Assembly (NCBI GenBank): GCA_002721995.1
Contig: PBMF01000015.1
Coordinates: 6,815-65,374, forward strand
From: Chloroflexota bacterium
Lineage (GTDB): Bacteria; Chloroflexota; Dehalococcoidia; Lucifugimonadales; UBA3495
DNA: 58,560 nucleotides
Reading direction: 5' to 3'
Each line of letters begins with the position of its first letter. Position 1 is the stretch's first letter. The translations under genes and the position numbers were made by a program. The notes beneath the pieces are model-generated. The model had not been told where the DNA came from. It was given only the letters and a program-made list of their open reading frames with translations, and made no database searches. Of the stretch, positions 1 through 9,325 are shown piece after piece.

Positions 1-25
1 GCCTTTTGGTTTGCCTGATCGGGGC

Positions 26-1834
26 CTAGAGGCCCATGGCGTAGCAGGCGCGGCGGGGGTCTCCGCCGGTGCTCAGGTGGCCGTTCTTGGTGTCCCGGGC
101 CGATACGGTGGCGCCCAGGCCACAGTTGGCGGCGCGGGCAACGTCGTGGCCCCTGGCTCGCAGGGCGTCGGCCGTGCTTTCGGGGATGCCTTCCTCCAGG
201 TCCAACCTGCCGGGCAGGTAGGTGTGCGGGTAGAAGGAGTTGACCACGCTCTGGGTGGAGAACCGGGGGGCTTCCACCGCCTGCTGGGGGTCCATGCCGA
301 AGACCAGGGTGTTCAGCATCAACTGGACGTTGGCCTGGGCCTGGTTGTCGCCGCCGGGGCAGCCGATGGTCATGACCGGTTGGCCGTCCTTGTGGGCGAT
401 GTAGTTGATGAGGGTGGTGCGGGGGCGCTTTCCCGGTTCCACCACGTTGGGATGGCCCTCTTCGCAGTTGAACATCTCGATGCGGGTGCTGAGGCAGCAG
501 CCCAGGTCCGGGAAGAACACCGATTTGGCGAAGGCGCCGCCGCTGATGGTACCGCAGACCAGGTTGCCCTGGTCGTCCAGCGCCGAGACGTGGGTGGTAC
601 CATCGTGGGCCGAGTCGTCGGTTGCCCCGTTCATGCCGCCGCCGTTGGTGCCGACCACCGTGGCTTCACGCTGGGCAACGCCGTTGGAGTATCTCCAGGG
701 GTCGCCGGGGGCCCGCTGGGTGGGGTAGGCGCCCTCGGGGTCCACCAGCTGGGCGCGCTCGGCGGCGTACTCCTTGGACAGCAGGCCGTCTATGGGAACT
801 TCGGCGTAATCTGGGTCGCCGTAGTAACCCTCGCGGTCGCCGAAGACCAGTTTGAACACCTCTGAGACGGTGTGGATGTATTCGGGACTGTTGTGGCCCA
901 TGGACTTCAGGTCGAAATTCTCCAGCATGTTCAGGGACTGCTGGACCATGGGGCCCTGAGACCAGGAGTCGTGGCCGAATATCTCATGGCCTTCGAAGGT
1001 TGTGGAGACGGCCTGGCCGAACTGGCTCTCGTAGTTGGCCAGGTCTCCCATGGTCAGGATACCGCCCACCTTCTCCGAGTTCTGGACGATGGTCTTGGCC
1101 ACCGAACCCTTGTAGAACACGTCCTTGGCGGCCTTCAGTCCGGCGGCCCGGTCGCCTTCCACGGCGGCGTCGGACATGGCCTTCAGTGTGTTGGCCAGGC
1201 CGGGCTGGACCAGGATGTCGCCGGGTTTGGGCAGTTCCTTGTTGTTGAAGAACACGTCCCAGCCGCCCGGCGGGTAGTTATCGAATTGGATGGGTGTGTT
1301 GGGCGACTTGAGCCGCTCAATCATGTACTCGTAGTGGGGGATGCCCTTCTCGGCGTACTCGATGGCCGGGGCCAGCACCTGGTCGATGGTCATGGTGCCG
1401 TAGCGCTCCAGCATGGAGATGTAGGCGTGCACGATGCCGGGCAGGGTGAAGGAGAAGTGGGCCTGGTCTCCGGGGCCGGTGGGGATGCGGTCCATGCCCC
1501 GGGACTTGTAGAACTCGGCGGTGGCCTTGCCGGGGGCGGTGCCCTGTCCGCTGAGGGAGAGGGTCTCGCCGGTGGCCGCGTCGTGGAGCATGAAGACGCC
1601 CTCGGCGGCCAGGGAGTAGGAGGCGATGGGTTCGATCACAGCGGCGGCGAACCCGGAGGCGACCAGGGCGTCGAAGGCATTTCCTCCGTCCAGCAGCATC
1701 CGCATGCCGGCCATGGAGGTCAGGTAATGCCCGCTGGAGATGACTCCCTTGGTGGAGCGGACCACCGGTCTTCCGGTATCCGGCAGGTTGATGTCTCCCT
1801 GCTCAAGTTCGTGGTGCGCTGTCTGAATGGCCAT
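26..1834 (-). CDS. ggt: Gamma-glutamyltransferase
   Basis: A 602-residue protein of the gamma-glutamyltranspeptidase (Ntn hydrolase) family, which cleaves or transfers the gamma-glutamyl group of glutathione and related amides. The precursor normally self-cleaves in front of a threonine. Here the DGTTHVSALD segment near residues 411-420 matches the D-T-T-H-x-S site, so Thr413/414 should start the small subunit. A glycine-rich GCPGGD loop follows in the small subunit, as expected. No clear signal peptide is seen, so a cytoplasmic enzyme, or one of the Ggt-like amidases of marine bacteria, is likely. The ATG at 1834 is preceded by GAGGAAG on the minus strand, which supports this start. The natural substrate cannot be told from sequence. 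Confidence 0.92.
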   Translation of the reverse strand: MAIQTAHHELEQGDINLPDTGRPVVRSTKGVISSGHYLTSMAGMRMLLDGGNAFDALVASGFAAAVIEPIASYSLAAEGVFMLHDAATGETLSLSGQGTAPGKATAEFYKSRGMDRIPTGPGDQAHFSFTLPGIVHAYISMLERYGTMTIDQVLAPAIEYAEKGIPHYEYMIERLKSPNTPIQFDNYPPGGWDVFFNNKELPKPGDILVQPGLANTLKAMSDAAVEGDRAAGLKAAKDVFYKGSVAKTIVQNSEKVGGILTMGDLANYESQFGQAVSTTFEGHEIFGHDSWSQGPMVQQSLNMLENFDLKSMGHNSPEYIHTVSEVFKLVFGDREGYYGDPDYAEVPIDGLLSKEYAAERAQLVDPEGAYPTQRAPGDPWRYSNGVAQREATVVGTNGGGMNGATDDSAHDGTTHVSALDDQGNLVCGTISGGAFAKSVFFPDLGCCLSTRIEMFNCEEGHPNVVEPGKRPRTTLINYIAHKDGQPVMTIGCPGGDNQAQANVQLMLNTLVFGMDPQQAVEAPRFSTQSVVNSFYPHTYLPGRLDLEEGIPESTADALRARGHDVARAANCGLGATVSARDTKNGHLSTGGDPRRACYAMGL

Positions 1835-2039
1835 GCTTTCTTCCTCAAGTGGTCTTAGGATGTTTTTATTGTTGTCGAGTGGCAGCTATTGGCGTGAGAG
1901 GTTGTGCGGTCCAGGCCGTCCCAATGGCGATGACGGAATCAGGAAGGGACCACCCTTATTGCCGTATGTTGACAGTAGTATAGACCTTTGTACACCGCTC
2001 CGGTCTATTCCGGTAGTTCAAATCTGTGTTCCAACCTCT

Positions 2040-3116
2040 CTAGATGCCAGTGATCTCCTCTGATTTCATTCGTGTCACGCCCCACCCAGCCATCCAAGAG
2101 GAGTGGCGTCCTTCCCCGCCGGCAACAAGTACGGCTATGTCTTCTTGGGACCGCACTATGGGCAGAAGGTAGTCCGGGTCATCCTCGTCCACCCAATCGG
2201 GCCAGTTATGGTTCCCGTAATGGGTGTTGCCGACAAGCTCTGAGATGGGCATCCGTGCCTCTTTGAAGATGTACTCTTGGATATCTTGCTTGGTAAACCC
2301 GGCGTTGGACACTTCGACGGCGTGTTCGGGACAGAGGACGATGATGAGCTGGGCCCCGCTGCCGGTCTGATAGTAATTGGAGATGCCGCCGGCCTTCATG
2401 TTCGATACGAACCCGTGCAACACCTCGAGTCCGGGTTCCCATTTGATGCCGGACCCGGACGTGAATATCGTATTGTGGACGCCTCTAACGCCCGCCAGCG
2501 TCACCACGCTGGCCTGCTCCGGGAACCCGAGGGTGACGTGATGGGGTTCCCAGGGGGACTGTTCTTCGTTCTCCGCGAAGCAGAAGCTGTAACGGCCCGG
2601 AGTTGATTGGGTTGCCTTGTCCATCACGCCGGGAATCAGGTCGCCGATATTACGGACCGCCAGCCGCAATGCCCTGCCTATGGTGGCATTTGCCCGGTAT
2701 CCCGGTCCAAAACAGCCTGCGTCTCCGCTGATGCCCAATCTCCCCGCGATGGTGCCGTTGACGATGATCACCTGAGCGGCGCCGCCCGTGGTGGCTGCGT
2801 GCCCGCCCAGGTTGAAATCTTGGTCCAGGGCCGCCTTCATGCTGGCCACGACGACCGGAAAATATTCCGGGAGACATCCCGCCATCACCGCGTTCACGGC
2901 CAGCTTCTCCAGGGTAACCAGGGAATTGCTTGGTTCTATCCGGCCCAGGGGTACCGAGTGGTCACCGGGCATGGCAGACAACATATCGAGGACCGACGAT
3001 TCCGTGGGAGGGACCACTGGCAGACCGTCCGTCCAGCCCTTTTCCCAACACAGGTCTTGGATGGAGAGATATTGGTCGGATACCGTCCATCGCTTGGAGT
3101 TAAGTTGCATATTCAT
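2040..3116 (-). CDS. Conserved protein of unknown function, 358 aa
   Basis: I do not recognise an experimentally characterised family. The protein begins with a charged segment and a GWTDGLPVVPPTE motif (residues about 27-39). A glycine- and alanine-rich core follows (HAATTGGAAQ, GDAGCFGPGY), then a tryptophan- and acid-rich C-terminus (NWPDWVDEDDPDY). There is no signal peptide or membrane segment, so it is probably soluble. It follows a terminator that closes the tRNA-Pro transcript, so it probably has its own promoter. The start may be the ATG at 3110, because GAGGG sits six bases before that codon and almost touches the one at 3116. The coding is clean and GC use matches the neighbours, so the gene looks real. 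Confidence 0.75.
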   Translation of the reverse strand: MNMQLNSKRWTVSDQYLSIQDLCWEKGWTDGLPVVPPTESSVLDMLSAMPGDHSVPLGRIEPSNSLVTLEKLAVNAVMAGCLPEYFPVVVASMKAALDQDFNLGGHAATTGGAAQVIIVNGTIAGRLGISGDAGCFGPGYRANATIGRALRLAVRNIGDLIPGVMDKATQSTPGRYSFCFAENEEQSPWEPHHVTLGFPEQASVVTLAGVRGVHNTIFTSGSGIKWEPGLEVLHGFVSNMKAGGISNYYQTGSGAQLIIVLCPEHAVEVSNAGFTKQDIQEYIFKEARMPISELVGNTHYGNHNWPDWVDEDDPDYLLPIVRSQEDIAVLVAGGEGRHSSWMAGWGVTRMKSEEITGI

Positions 3117-3150
3117 CCCTCACGGCCAGCGCAAGGCATTTGGAAAGCTG

Positions 3151-3183
3151 GTAAGAAAAAGCCCCTTCCAGCTTGGAAAGGGC
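3151..3183 (-). terminator. Intrinsic terminator after tRNA-Pro
   Basis: On the minus strand GCCCTTTCC (3183-3175) pairs with GGAAGGGGC (3169-3161) with one G-T pair, and TTTTTCTT follows. It lies between tRNA-Pro and the gene starting at 3116. Confidence 0.8.
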
Positions 3184-3278
3184 CATGTTGGTGCTGATTG
3201 GGATGCCTGAGTCGCACCTAGTGTTTGGGCCGGAAGGCCTTCCGTCCAAGCCGCGTGCTCTACGGACCGGGTGATTTT

Positions 3279-3353
3279 TGGTCGGGGTGAAAGGATTTGA
3301 ACCTTCGACCTCGTCGTCCCGAACGACGCGCGCTACCCCTGCGCTACACCCCG
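3279..3353 (-). tRNA. tRNA-Pro (anticodon CGG)
   Basis: The minus strand reads as a full cloverleaf. The acceptor strands are CGGGGTG (3353-3347) and CACCCCG, the D-arm is GCGCAGGGGTAGCGC, and the five-base anticodon stem CGTCG/CGACG encloses the loop TTCGGGA with anticodon CGG at 3321-3319. The T-arm contains GGTTCAAATCC, and the discriminator A is followed by an encoded CCA (3281-3279). It is transcribed toward the terminator at 3183-3151. Confidence 0.96.
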
Positions 3354-3420
3354 ACTTTCGCCTGCCGCCGGCTGTCCCCTGCGCGCCAGGCGCCGGGACC
3401 GCTCTCGGGCGGGCACAGGT

Positions 3421-3426
3421 ATTATA
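3421..3426 (-). promoter_or_regulatory. Probable -10 box for tRNA-Pro
   Basis: A perfect TATAAT lies on the minus strand about 68 bases before the mature tRNA 5' end. No good -35 box is seen at 16-18 bases. Confidence 0.5.
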
Positions 3427-3462
3427 CCCCAACCCAGTCTCCATTGGGTCACGGCCCAGACA

Positions 3463-3512
3463 CAAAAAGAAAAGCCCGCCGCTCCCTGAGGTTGGTGGTA
3501 CTGCGGGCTTTC
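3463..3512 (-). terminator. Terminator after the TlpA-like gene
   Basis: On the minus strand AAAGCCCGC (3511-3503) pairs with GCGGGCTTT (3479-3471) around a long loop, and TTTTCTTTTTG follows. It lies just after the stop codon of the redoxin lipoprotein. Confidence 0.75.
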
Positions 3513-3535
3513 GCTTCAATCCGGGTAAGGGGCTG

Positions 3536-4099
3536 TTACCGGGCCAGCATCTCGTCCGTCTTTTCCTCCAGGGTGGAGCGGGTCAGTGCCCCGGTCCACT
3601 TGTCGTGGATGGTGCCGTCGGCGTTGATGAAGACTGTGGTGGGCATGCCCAGCACTTTGTAGTTCCGGATAACCTGGTCATCTTCGGTATACCCAGCCGG
3701 GTAACTCACGCCCAGATCGTTGAGCAGCTCTTGGGCGTCTTCAAGGTTCCCCAGGCCGGTGAACTGTCCCAGGTCGATGCCAAGGAGCAACGCCCGGTCT
3801 TCGTATTCGTTAGAGAACTCCTGAAGGTCGGGCATCTCGGCCCGGCAGGGCGGGCAAAGCCCGGCCCAGAAGTTCAAGACGATTGGTTTTTCGCCTGTCA
3901 GGTCGTGGAAATTGATGTCCTGACCGCCCACAACGTCCTGACCCTGGAACATGGATATGAGGAAATCGGGCGCCAGGTCCCCGTTCTGCTCGTTCTGGTC
4001 AATGACCTGGGTGTCTCCGTTGGTACTGCCGCCGCACGCGGCAAACAGCAGGGCCACAGCCATGGCTAATACCAAAGCGTATCGCCTTTGGGCGCCCAT
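3536..4099 (-). CDS. TlpA-like thiol-disulfide oxidoreductase lipoprotein
   Basis: Counting from the ATG at 4099, the protein starts MGAQRRYALVLAMAVALLFA, followed by ACGGS. That is a lipoprotein signal with the lipobox cysteine near residue 22, so the enzyme should be tethered outside the cytoplasmic membrane. The mature part is a TlpA/AhpC-type thioredoxin fold with the active site FWAGLCPPC and a later GMPTTVFIN segment carrying the cis-proline. Such proteins reduce or exchange disulfides, often in cytochrome c maturation or oxidative stress. The reading frame extends upstream to 4159, but that part would sit before the signal peptide, so 4099 is preferred. It stands alone between mfd and a terminator. 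Unlike two other redox genes in this window, its active-site cysteines are ordinary TGC/TGT codons. Confidence 0.88.
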   Translation of the reverse strand: MGAQRRYALVLAMAVALLFAACGGSTNGDTQVIDQNEQNGDLAPDFLISMFQGQDVVGGQDINFHDLTGEKPIVLNFWAGLCPPCRAEMPDLQEFSNEYEDRALLLGIDLGQFTGLGNLEDAQELLNDLGVSYPAGYTEDDQVIRNYKVLGMPTTVFINADGTIHDKWTGALTRSTLEEKTDEMLAR

Positions 4100-4331
4100 G
4101 ATCCTTGCCTTGGATAGTGTTTGGTTCAAAGTCCCTCCGGAAAATACCGGGGTGTCCATACCGCAGGCGGCATATTTGCATTTTGATGTGTGTCAGCCGC
4201 TATGGGTGCACCAATTAATTAGAGCACGCTCCAGGGTATCACTGGTAAGCCGCACGGGAGAGAACAGGTTGGCTGACGTGCTCTGGTATAAATACGCCCG
4301 ATGGCTCAAACCGGTTTGTTTTGGACGCGAA

Positions 4332-7300
4332 TTATTCGGCGGGAATTCCGCCGGCCAGGGCCTTAAGGTTCTCTTGGAATACCCAGAAGCGTTCCAGCAT
4401 CCGGGTCAGCCGGCTCAGCCATTCGTCGCCCAGCCGGCGCAGGGGCATCTGCATCTGGGAATTGCCCACCTGGACGTTGGGGCCCAGTGCCCGCTGCAGG
4501 AGCACCCGTGCCCCGCCCACCGGAGTCCGCAGGGCCAGGTTTATGGCCTCGCTGCCCCGCGTGATGGACTCGATGCCCACGGCGGCGGCCATGGCCCGCA
4601 GATCCGCCAGGGTGAGCAGGTTTTCGACCTCTTCCGGCAGGGGGCCGAACCGGTCCTGGAGTTCTTCCCGAATCTCTGGCACGTCATCCCGGTCCGTCAT
4701 CTTGGCCAGGCGCTGGTAGACCGCCAAACGGGTAGGCAGGTGGTCCAGGTAGTCCTCGGGGATGCGGGCGTTCAGCGGCAGTTCCACCCGGGGCAGGTCG
4801 GCTATCAGGGGTTCGCCGGTGGCCTGCTTGCCCGATGCCTCTTCCAGCTCTTTGACGGCCTGGTTCAGGAGCTGGGTGTAGAGGTCCAGGCCCACTTCCT
4901 GGATGTGGCCGCTCTGGTTGGCGCCCAGGATGTTGCCCGCGCCGCGTATCTCCAAATCTCGCATGGCGATGCGGAACCCGGCGCCCAGTTCCGAGGCTTC
5001 CAGGATGGCCTGCAGCCGGTGCTCGGCGGCCTCGGTGGTGCGCCGTCCCCGGGGCGCCAGCAGGTAGGTGTAGGCGCGGTGCTCGCCCCGGCCCACCCTG
5101 CCCCTCAGTTGGTAGAGTTGGGCCAGGCCGAAGCGGTCCGCCCGTTCCACGATCAGGGTGTTGACGTTGGGCATGTCCAGGCCGGACTCGATGATGGTGG
5201 TGCAGACCATCACATCGGCCTCATGGTTGGCGAAGTTCACCATCACGTCTTCCAGGTCCGACTCGGGCATCTGGCCGTGGCCCACCATGACGCGGGCGTT
5301 GGGCACCAGCTTGAGGATATCCCCAGCGGCCTGGTGGATGGTGCGGACCCGGTTGTGCAGGTAGAAGACCTGGCCGCCCCGCTCCATCTCGCGGAGGATG
5401 GCCTCCTTGATAACGTCTTCCGAGTATTCGGAAACGAAGGTCTTCACCGGTAGCCGGGCCTCGGGGGCCGACTCCATGGTGCTCAGGTCGCGGATGCCCG
5501 CCAGGGCCATGTTCAGCGTGCGGGGGATTGGCGTGGCGCTGAGGGTGAGCACGTCCACCTGTTGGCGCAGCCGCTTGAGCCGCTCCTTGTGACTGACGCC
5601 GAACCGCTGTTCTTCGTCTACCACCGCCAGGCCCAGGTTCTTGAAATGCACATCCTTCTGGAGCAGCCGGTGGGTGCCGATCACGATGTCCACGCTGCCG
5701 TCTTTCAGCCCTTCGATAACGCCCTGCTGTTCTTTGGCGGTGCGGAAGCGGCTCAGCACCTCCACCTTGACCGGGAAGGGGCTCAGCCTTTCGCTGAAGG
5801 TGGCGTAGTGCTGTTGAGCCAGCACGGTGGTGGGAACGAGCACCCCCACCTGCATACCGTCGCTCACCGACTTGAAGGCGGCACGGAGGGCGACCTCGGT
5901 CTTGCCGTATCCCACGTCGCCGCAGATGAGCCGGTCCATGGGACGGGGTGTCTCCATGTCCTGCTTCACGTCGGCGATGGCGGTGGCCTGGTCAGGGGTC
6001 TCAACGAAGGGGAAGGAGTCCTCCAGTTCCTGTTGCCAGACGGTGTCGCCGCTGTGTTCGTGGCCCTTGGCCAAGGCCCGTGCCGCGTTAACCCGCAGCA
6101 GTTCCTCGGCCATCTCCCGGGTGGCCGCCTTCACCTTCTGCTTGACCCTGGTCCATTCCGAGGTGCTGAGGCGGGTGAGGCTGGGCTGCTGGTCCTGGGC
6201 GCCCACGTAAGCCGACACCCGGTCCAGGTGGTCGGTGGGGACATACAGCTTGTCGTTTTCGGCGTATTCCAGGATCAGGTACTCTTTCTCGTCGTCGCCC
6301 TCGCCGATGTGGGTGGTCCCGGCGAACTGGGCCACGCCGTGGTCGATGTGCACCACGTGGGTGCCGGGCACCAGGTCGGCCAGTACAACTTCTGGGCCGT
6401 GCTCCACCCTCCGGCGGCGGCGGTAGCGCTGCTCCTTGACGGTGCCGAACAACTCCGAGTCGGTAAGCAGAACCAGAGTGGTGGCGTCGCCGTTGTCCTC
6501 GCCGTCCTTGGGCAGTTCAACGGTCCAGCCCTCCCGCAGCGAGCCGGGCAGCAGGGTGACCTGTCCTGGGCTGGGGGCGGTGTCCACCGAGTCCGACTGG
6601 GTGACGCCGATGCCCTCCTGCTCCAGGATCTCGGCGACCCGGCGTTGGTGCTGGGTCACGGCCACAACGGCGTGGTTGGACTCCTGGTGACGGCGGATGT
6701 CGGCTGCGGCGTCATCCAGCTTCCCGTAGTACTGGTTTGATGGCTGGAATATACGGTCCTCGTCGTCGCTGACCCAGGTCTGGAGCTGCATCTGGGGGAC
6801 GCCGCTCAGCCGGTTGGAGAACTCCTCCCAGCCCATGTGGGGCGCGGGGAAATTCATGGGCAGTTCGCCCCGATCCTCGCGGGCCTCACGCATGCGGTCG
6901 AAGCGTTCCTCCAGTTCCTGGGCCTCGGCTTCCACCCGGCCCGAGCGCTCAAGGACAACCAACCCATTGGCGCCGATGTACTCCATGAGGTGGGCCTGGT
7001 TGCAGAGGCCGTTGTAGAACCAGTAGGTCTCCGGGTTTGGCGCCGAATCCAGAAGGGCCATCTCCTCGGCCATCCGGTCACGGACTTCGTCGTTGCATTT
7101 GGCGTAGTCCAGGGCCCCGGTCAGGGACTCGATGGTCTGGGGGTTGGTCAGGCCGGGAAGCTGTTCCCGGGCCGGTACCAGGTGGACCCGGTCGGTCTGC
7201 CGGATGGAACGCTGGGACACCGGGTCGAAGTAGCGGATGGTGTCGATCTCGTCGTCGAAGAGCTCGATGCGCAGCGGCCAATCAGCGCCGGTGGGATAGA

Positions 7301-7898
7301 CGTCCAGGATACCGCCCCGGTGGCTGAAACTGCCCGGCGCTTCCACCACTGGCTCGTGGCGGTAGCCCAGGTCCACCCACTGGGTGAGCAGGTCGGCCAG
7401 GCGCACCCGGTCACCGGTCTTCCACAGGCTGAGTTCTCCGGTGATGGGGTAGACGCCGGCCATAAGTTCCGGCGGCAGGGTGTAGATCAGGGCCGAACCG
7501 ATGGAGCAGACGACCAAGGGCTGCATGTCTGGGGTGACACCGGAGGACTTGCCGTCGGCGGCCAACGCGGCCAGGGCGCTGAGGCGCTGGTTGCCGGTGT
7601 TGGCGTCGGCGGCCAGCCGCTCGAATGGCAGCACCTCGGGCTCGGGGAGGAGGTGGATGGGCTGGTCTTCACCCACGTAGGTGAGGAGTTGGTCGTGGAG
7701 CCGGCGGGCGTCTTCGGGGCGGGGCGTGACCACCAATATGGGCCCCTGTTGGCGGCACCACAAAGAAGCCAGAAACGCCGCGCGGGCGCCCTGGCGTATG
7801 GTGACGCCTGATTCATTTCCCGGACTACCGCAGCCGTCCAGGTTCCCCCGGTGCTCGGGGTGGCGGTCCAGTAACTCCAGGACTCCCTTGAGGGTCAT
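4332..7898 (-). CDS. mfd: Transcription-repair coupling factor Mfd
   Basis: Mfd frees RNA polymerase stalled at DNA lesions and recruits UvrA. The N-terminal UvrB-like region contains [18 protein letters not shown] and [12 protein letters not shown] CarD-like polymerase-interaction domain follows ([16 protein letters not shown]). The translocase motor has Walker [10 protein letters not shown], a DEEQ box (VVDEEQRFG), [11 protein letters not shown] and QLRGRVGRG, and a C-terminal TRCF domain ends the protein. The frame opens at 7994, but ATG 7898 ([10 protein letters not shown]) is preceded by TAGGAGAG. The extra 32 residues run through a perfect hairpin in the leader, so 7898 is the better start and gives about 1188 residues, normal for the family. 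Confidence 0.97.
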   Translation of the reverse strand: MTLKGVLELLDRHPEHRGNLDGCGSPGNESGVTIRQGARAAFLASLWCRQQGPILVVTPRPEDARRLHDQLLTYVGEDQPIHLLPEPEVLPFERLAADANTGNQRLSALAALAADGKSSGVTPDMQPLVVCSIGSALIYTLPPELMAGVYPITGELSLWKTGDRVRLADLLTQWVDLGYRHEPVVEAPGSFSHRGGILDVYPTGADWPLRIELFDDEIDTIRYFDPVSQRSIRQTDRVHLVPAREQLPGLTNPQTIESLTGALDYAKCNDEVRDRMAEEMALLDSAPNPETYWFYNGLCNQAHLMEYIGANGLVVLERSGRVEAEAQELEERFDRMREAREDRGELPMNFPAPHMGWEEFSNRLSGVPQMQLQTWVSDDEDRIFQPSNQYYGKLDDAAADIRRHQESNHAVVAVTQHQRRVAEILEQEGIGVTQSDSVDTAPSPGQVTLLPGSLREGWTVELPKDGEDNGDATTLVLLTDSELFGTVKEQRYRRRRRVEHGPEVVLADLVPGTHVVHIDHGVAQFAGTTHIGEGDDEKEYLILEYAENDKLYVPTDHLDRVSAYVGAQDQQPSLTRLSTSEWTRVKQKVKAATREMAEELLRVNAARALAKGHEHSGDTVWQQELEDSFPFVETPDQATAIADVKQDMETPRPMDRLICGDVGYGKTEVALRAAFKSVSDGMQVGVLVPTTVLAQQHYATFSERLSPFPVKVEVLSRFRTAKEQQGVIEGLKDGSVDIVIGTHRLLQKDVHFKNLGLAVVDEEQRFGVSHKERLKRLRQQVDVLTLSATPIPRTLNMALAGIRDLSTMESAPEARLPVKTFVSEYSEDVIKEAILREMERGGQVFYLHNRVRTIHQAAGDILKLVPNARVMVGHGQMPESDLEDVMVNFANHEADVMVCTTIIESGLDMPNVNTLIVERADRFGLAQLYQLRGRVGRGEHRAYTYLLAPRGRRTTEAAEHRLQAILEASELGAGFRIAMRDLEIRGAGNILGANQSGHIQEVGLDLYTQLLNQAVKELEEASGKQATGEPLIADLPRVELPLNARIPEDYLDHLPTRLAVYQRLAKMTDRDDVPEIREELQDRFGPLPEEVENLLTLADLRAMAAAVGIESITRGSEAINLALRTPVGGARVLLQRALGPNVQVGNSQMQMPLRRLGDEWLSRLTRMLERFWVFQENLKALAGGIPAE

Positions 7899-7961
7899 GC
7901 TGGGGACGAACTCTCCTACACCTTTCGCTTTTTGTGCCTTTTCAATTCGTGGCGCGGCGGA

Positions 7962-7991
7962 AAAGGGGCTGGCAACTGGGCCAGCCCCTTT
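7962..7991 (-). promoter_or_regulatory. Perfect 12-bp hairpin in the mfd leader
   Basis: AAAGGGGCTGGC (7962-7973) and GCCAGCCCCTTT (7980-7991) are perfect inverted repeats around a six-base loop, about 65 bases before the mfd ATG. Only a short T run follows on the minus strand, so it may be a weak terminator, an attenuator or a transcript-stabilising stem. Confidence 0.55.
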
Positions 7992-8052
7992 CAATCATTC
8001 TATGACCTGGCGGCTGGTGATACAAGCGGAATTTGAGCGTAGCCCGATTCCA

Positions 8053-8079
8053 TTGGCCCAGAGTGGTGCGTGCTATAAT
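8053..8079 (+). promoter_or_regulatory. Extended -10 promoter of proBA
   Basis: TGC precedes a perfect TATAAT at 8074-8079, an extended -10. TTGGCC at 8053 is a short-spaced (15 bases) -35 candidate. Transcription would start near 8086. Confidence 0.65.
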
Positions 8080-8092
8080 ATTTGCCGAAACA

Positions 8093-8118
8093 GGGCGGTC
8101 TAGAACCGCCCGTTTTTT
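8093..8118 (+). terminator. Terminator-like hairpin in the proBA leader
   Basis: GGGCGGT (8093-8099) pairs with ACCGCCC (8105-8111) around CTAGA, and GTTTTTT follows. It lies between the proBA promoter and the proB start at 8151. Nothing else on the plus strand upstream needs terminating, so it may act as an attenuator. Confidence 0.7.
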
Positions 8119-8150
8119 AGTCGTAAAAGGCCTGTAAATCAGCTATTCCT

Positions 8151-9323
8151 ATGGCCAATACCAGACAACAATCGAGGACCGCCAACGAAGCCGGTTCCGA
8201 CTCAAGCGGTCCCAAGTACCGGCGCGTGGTGGTCAAGGCCGGCACCGGAGTCCTGACCGGCAACGGCGGCCTGGACGAAAAGGTCATGGACGACCTGGTC
8301 CGCCAGGTCTGCGAGTTGCGGGATGCTTCGGCCGAGGTGCTGCTGGTGACCTCCGGCGCCATCTCCGCCGGACGCTCTGCCCTGGGCCGGTCCCGGGCCG
8401 ACACGGACCAGGACATATCGACACGCCAGGTCTTCGCCGCCGTGGGCCAGAGCCGGCTGATGCACACCTACCAGCAGATGTTCGAGTCCCGCGGCGGCCA
8501 GGTGGCCCAGACCCTGCTCACCATCTCCGACCTCTCCGACCGGCAGTCCTACCTCAACGTGGGCAACACCCTGCAGCGGCTCTTGGAACTGGGTGTGGTG
8601 CCGGTGGTCAATGAGAATGACGTTGTGGCGGTGGATGAGATCGGCGAGGTCTTCGGCGATAATGACCGCCTTTCCGCCCTGGTGGCCAACCTGATCGACG
8701 CCGACCTGCTGCTGGTGCTCACCGACACCGATGGCCTCTACTCCGCCGACCCCAAGACCGACCCCAACGCCACACTGATCGAAGAAGTGGCGCAGGTGGA
8801 CGCAGACATCGAAGCCCTGGCCGGAGAGGAACTGCACCCCTGGGCCAGGGGCGGCATGGCCACCAAACTGGAGGCCGCCAAACTGGTCACAACCTCGGGA
8901 ATCCCCATGGTGATGTGCCACGGCCGGGCCGAAGACGCCGTGCTCAGGGCCGTCAAAGGCGAGCAGGTGGGCACCTATTTCCGTCCCGCCGACGGCAAGA
9001 TGGAGGCCCGCAAGCGCTGGATGCTGAGCGGTATCTCCCAGAGGGGGCAGGTCACCGTTGACACCGGCGCCGCCGGGGCACTCAAGGACGACCACCGCAG
9101 CCTATTACCGGCGGGCATCCAGACCGTTCAGGGCGAGTTCAACCGGGGCGAGTCCATCTATGTCGTGGACGCCAAGGGCAAGAAGATCGCCTGCGGCATC
9201 GCCAACTACGGGGCCCGGGACATCGCCAAGATTATCGGCCTGCGCTCCGACCGGATAGAAGAGACTCTGGGCTACCACTACGGACAGGAAGTGGTGCACC
9301 GGAACAACCTGGTGCTTCTGTAA
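8151..9323 (+). CDS. proB: Glutamate 5-kinase
   Basis: ProB phosphorylates glutamate to gamma-glutamyl phosphate, the first step of proline synthesis. The amino-acid kinase domain carries VVVKAGTGVLTG near residue 25, TSGAISAGR, the VPVVNENDVVAVDEI glutamate site and LVLTDTDGLYSADPK. The C-terminal ~100 residues form a PUA domain, as in Escherichia coli ProB. The 390-residue length fits a 370-residue core plus a polar N-terminal tail. It ends two bases before proA, so the two are one operon. The leader holds an extended -10 promoter and a terminator-like hairpin, suggesting attenuation in addition to the proline feedback usual for this enzyme. Confidence 0.96.
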   Translation: MANTRQQSRTANEAGSDSSGPKYRRVVVKAGTGVLTGNGGLDEKVMDDLVRQVCELRDASAEVLLVTSGAISAGRSALGRSRADTDQDISTRQVFAAVGQSRLMHTYQQMFESRGGQVAQTLLTISDLSDRQSYLNVGNTLQRLLELGVVPVVNENDVVAVDEIGEVFGDNDRLSALVANLIDADLLLVLTDTDGLYSADPKTDPNATLIEEVAQVDADIEALAGEELHPWARGGMATKLEAAKLVTTSGIPMVMCHGRAEDAVLRAVKGEQVGTYFRPADGKMEARKRWMLSGISQRGQVTVDTGAAGALKDDHRSLLPAGIQTVQGEFNRGESIYVVDAKGKKIACGIANYGARDIAKIIGLRSDRIEETLGYHYGQEVVHRNNLVLL

Positions 9324-9325
9324 CC

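Noticed and set aside
872..1858. 328-codon open frame opposite the gamma-glutamyltransferase gene
   Set aside because: Antisense by-product; no start signal or family similarity.
3951..5453. 500-codon open frame on the plus strand opposite mfd
   Set aside because: Antisense by-product of mfd; composition is biased to H, G, Q and V, and mfd is unmistakable on the minus strand.
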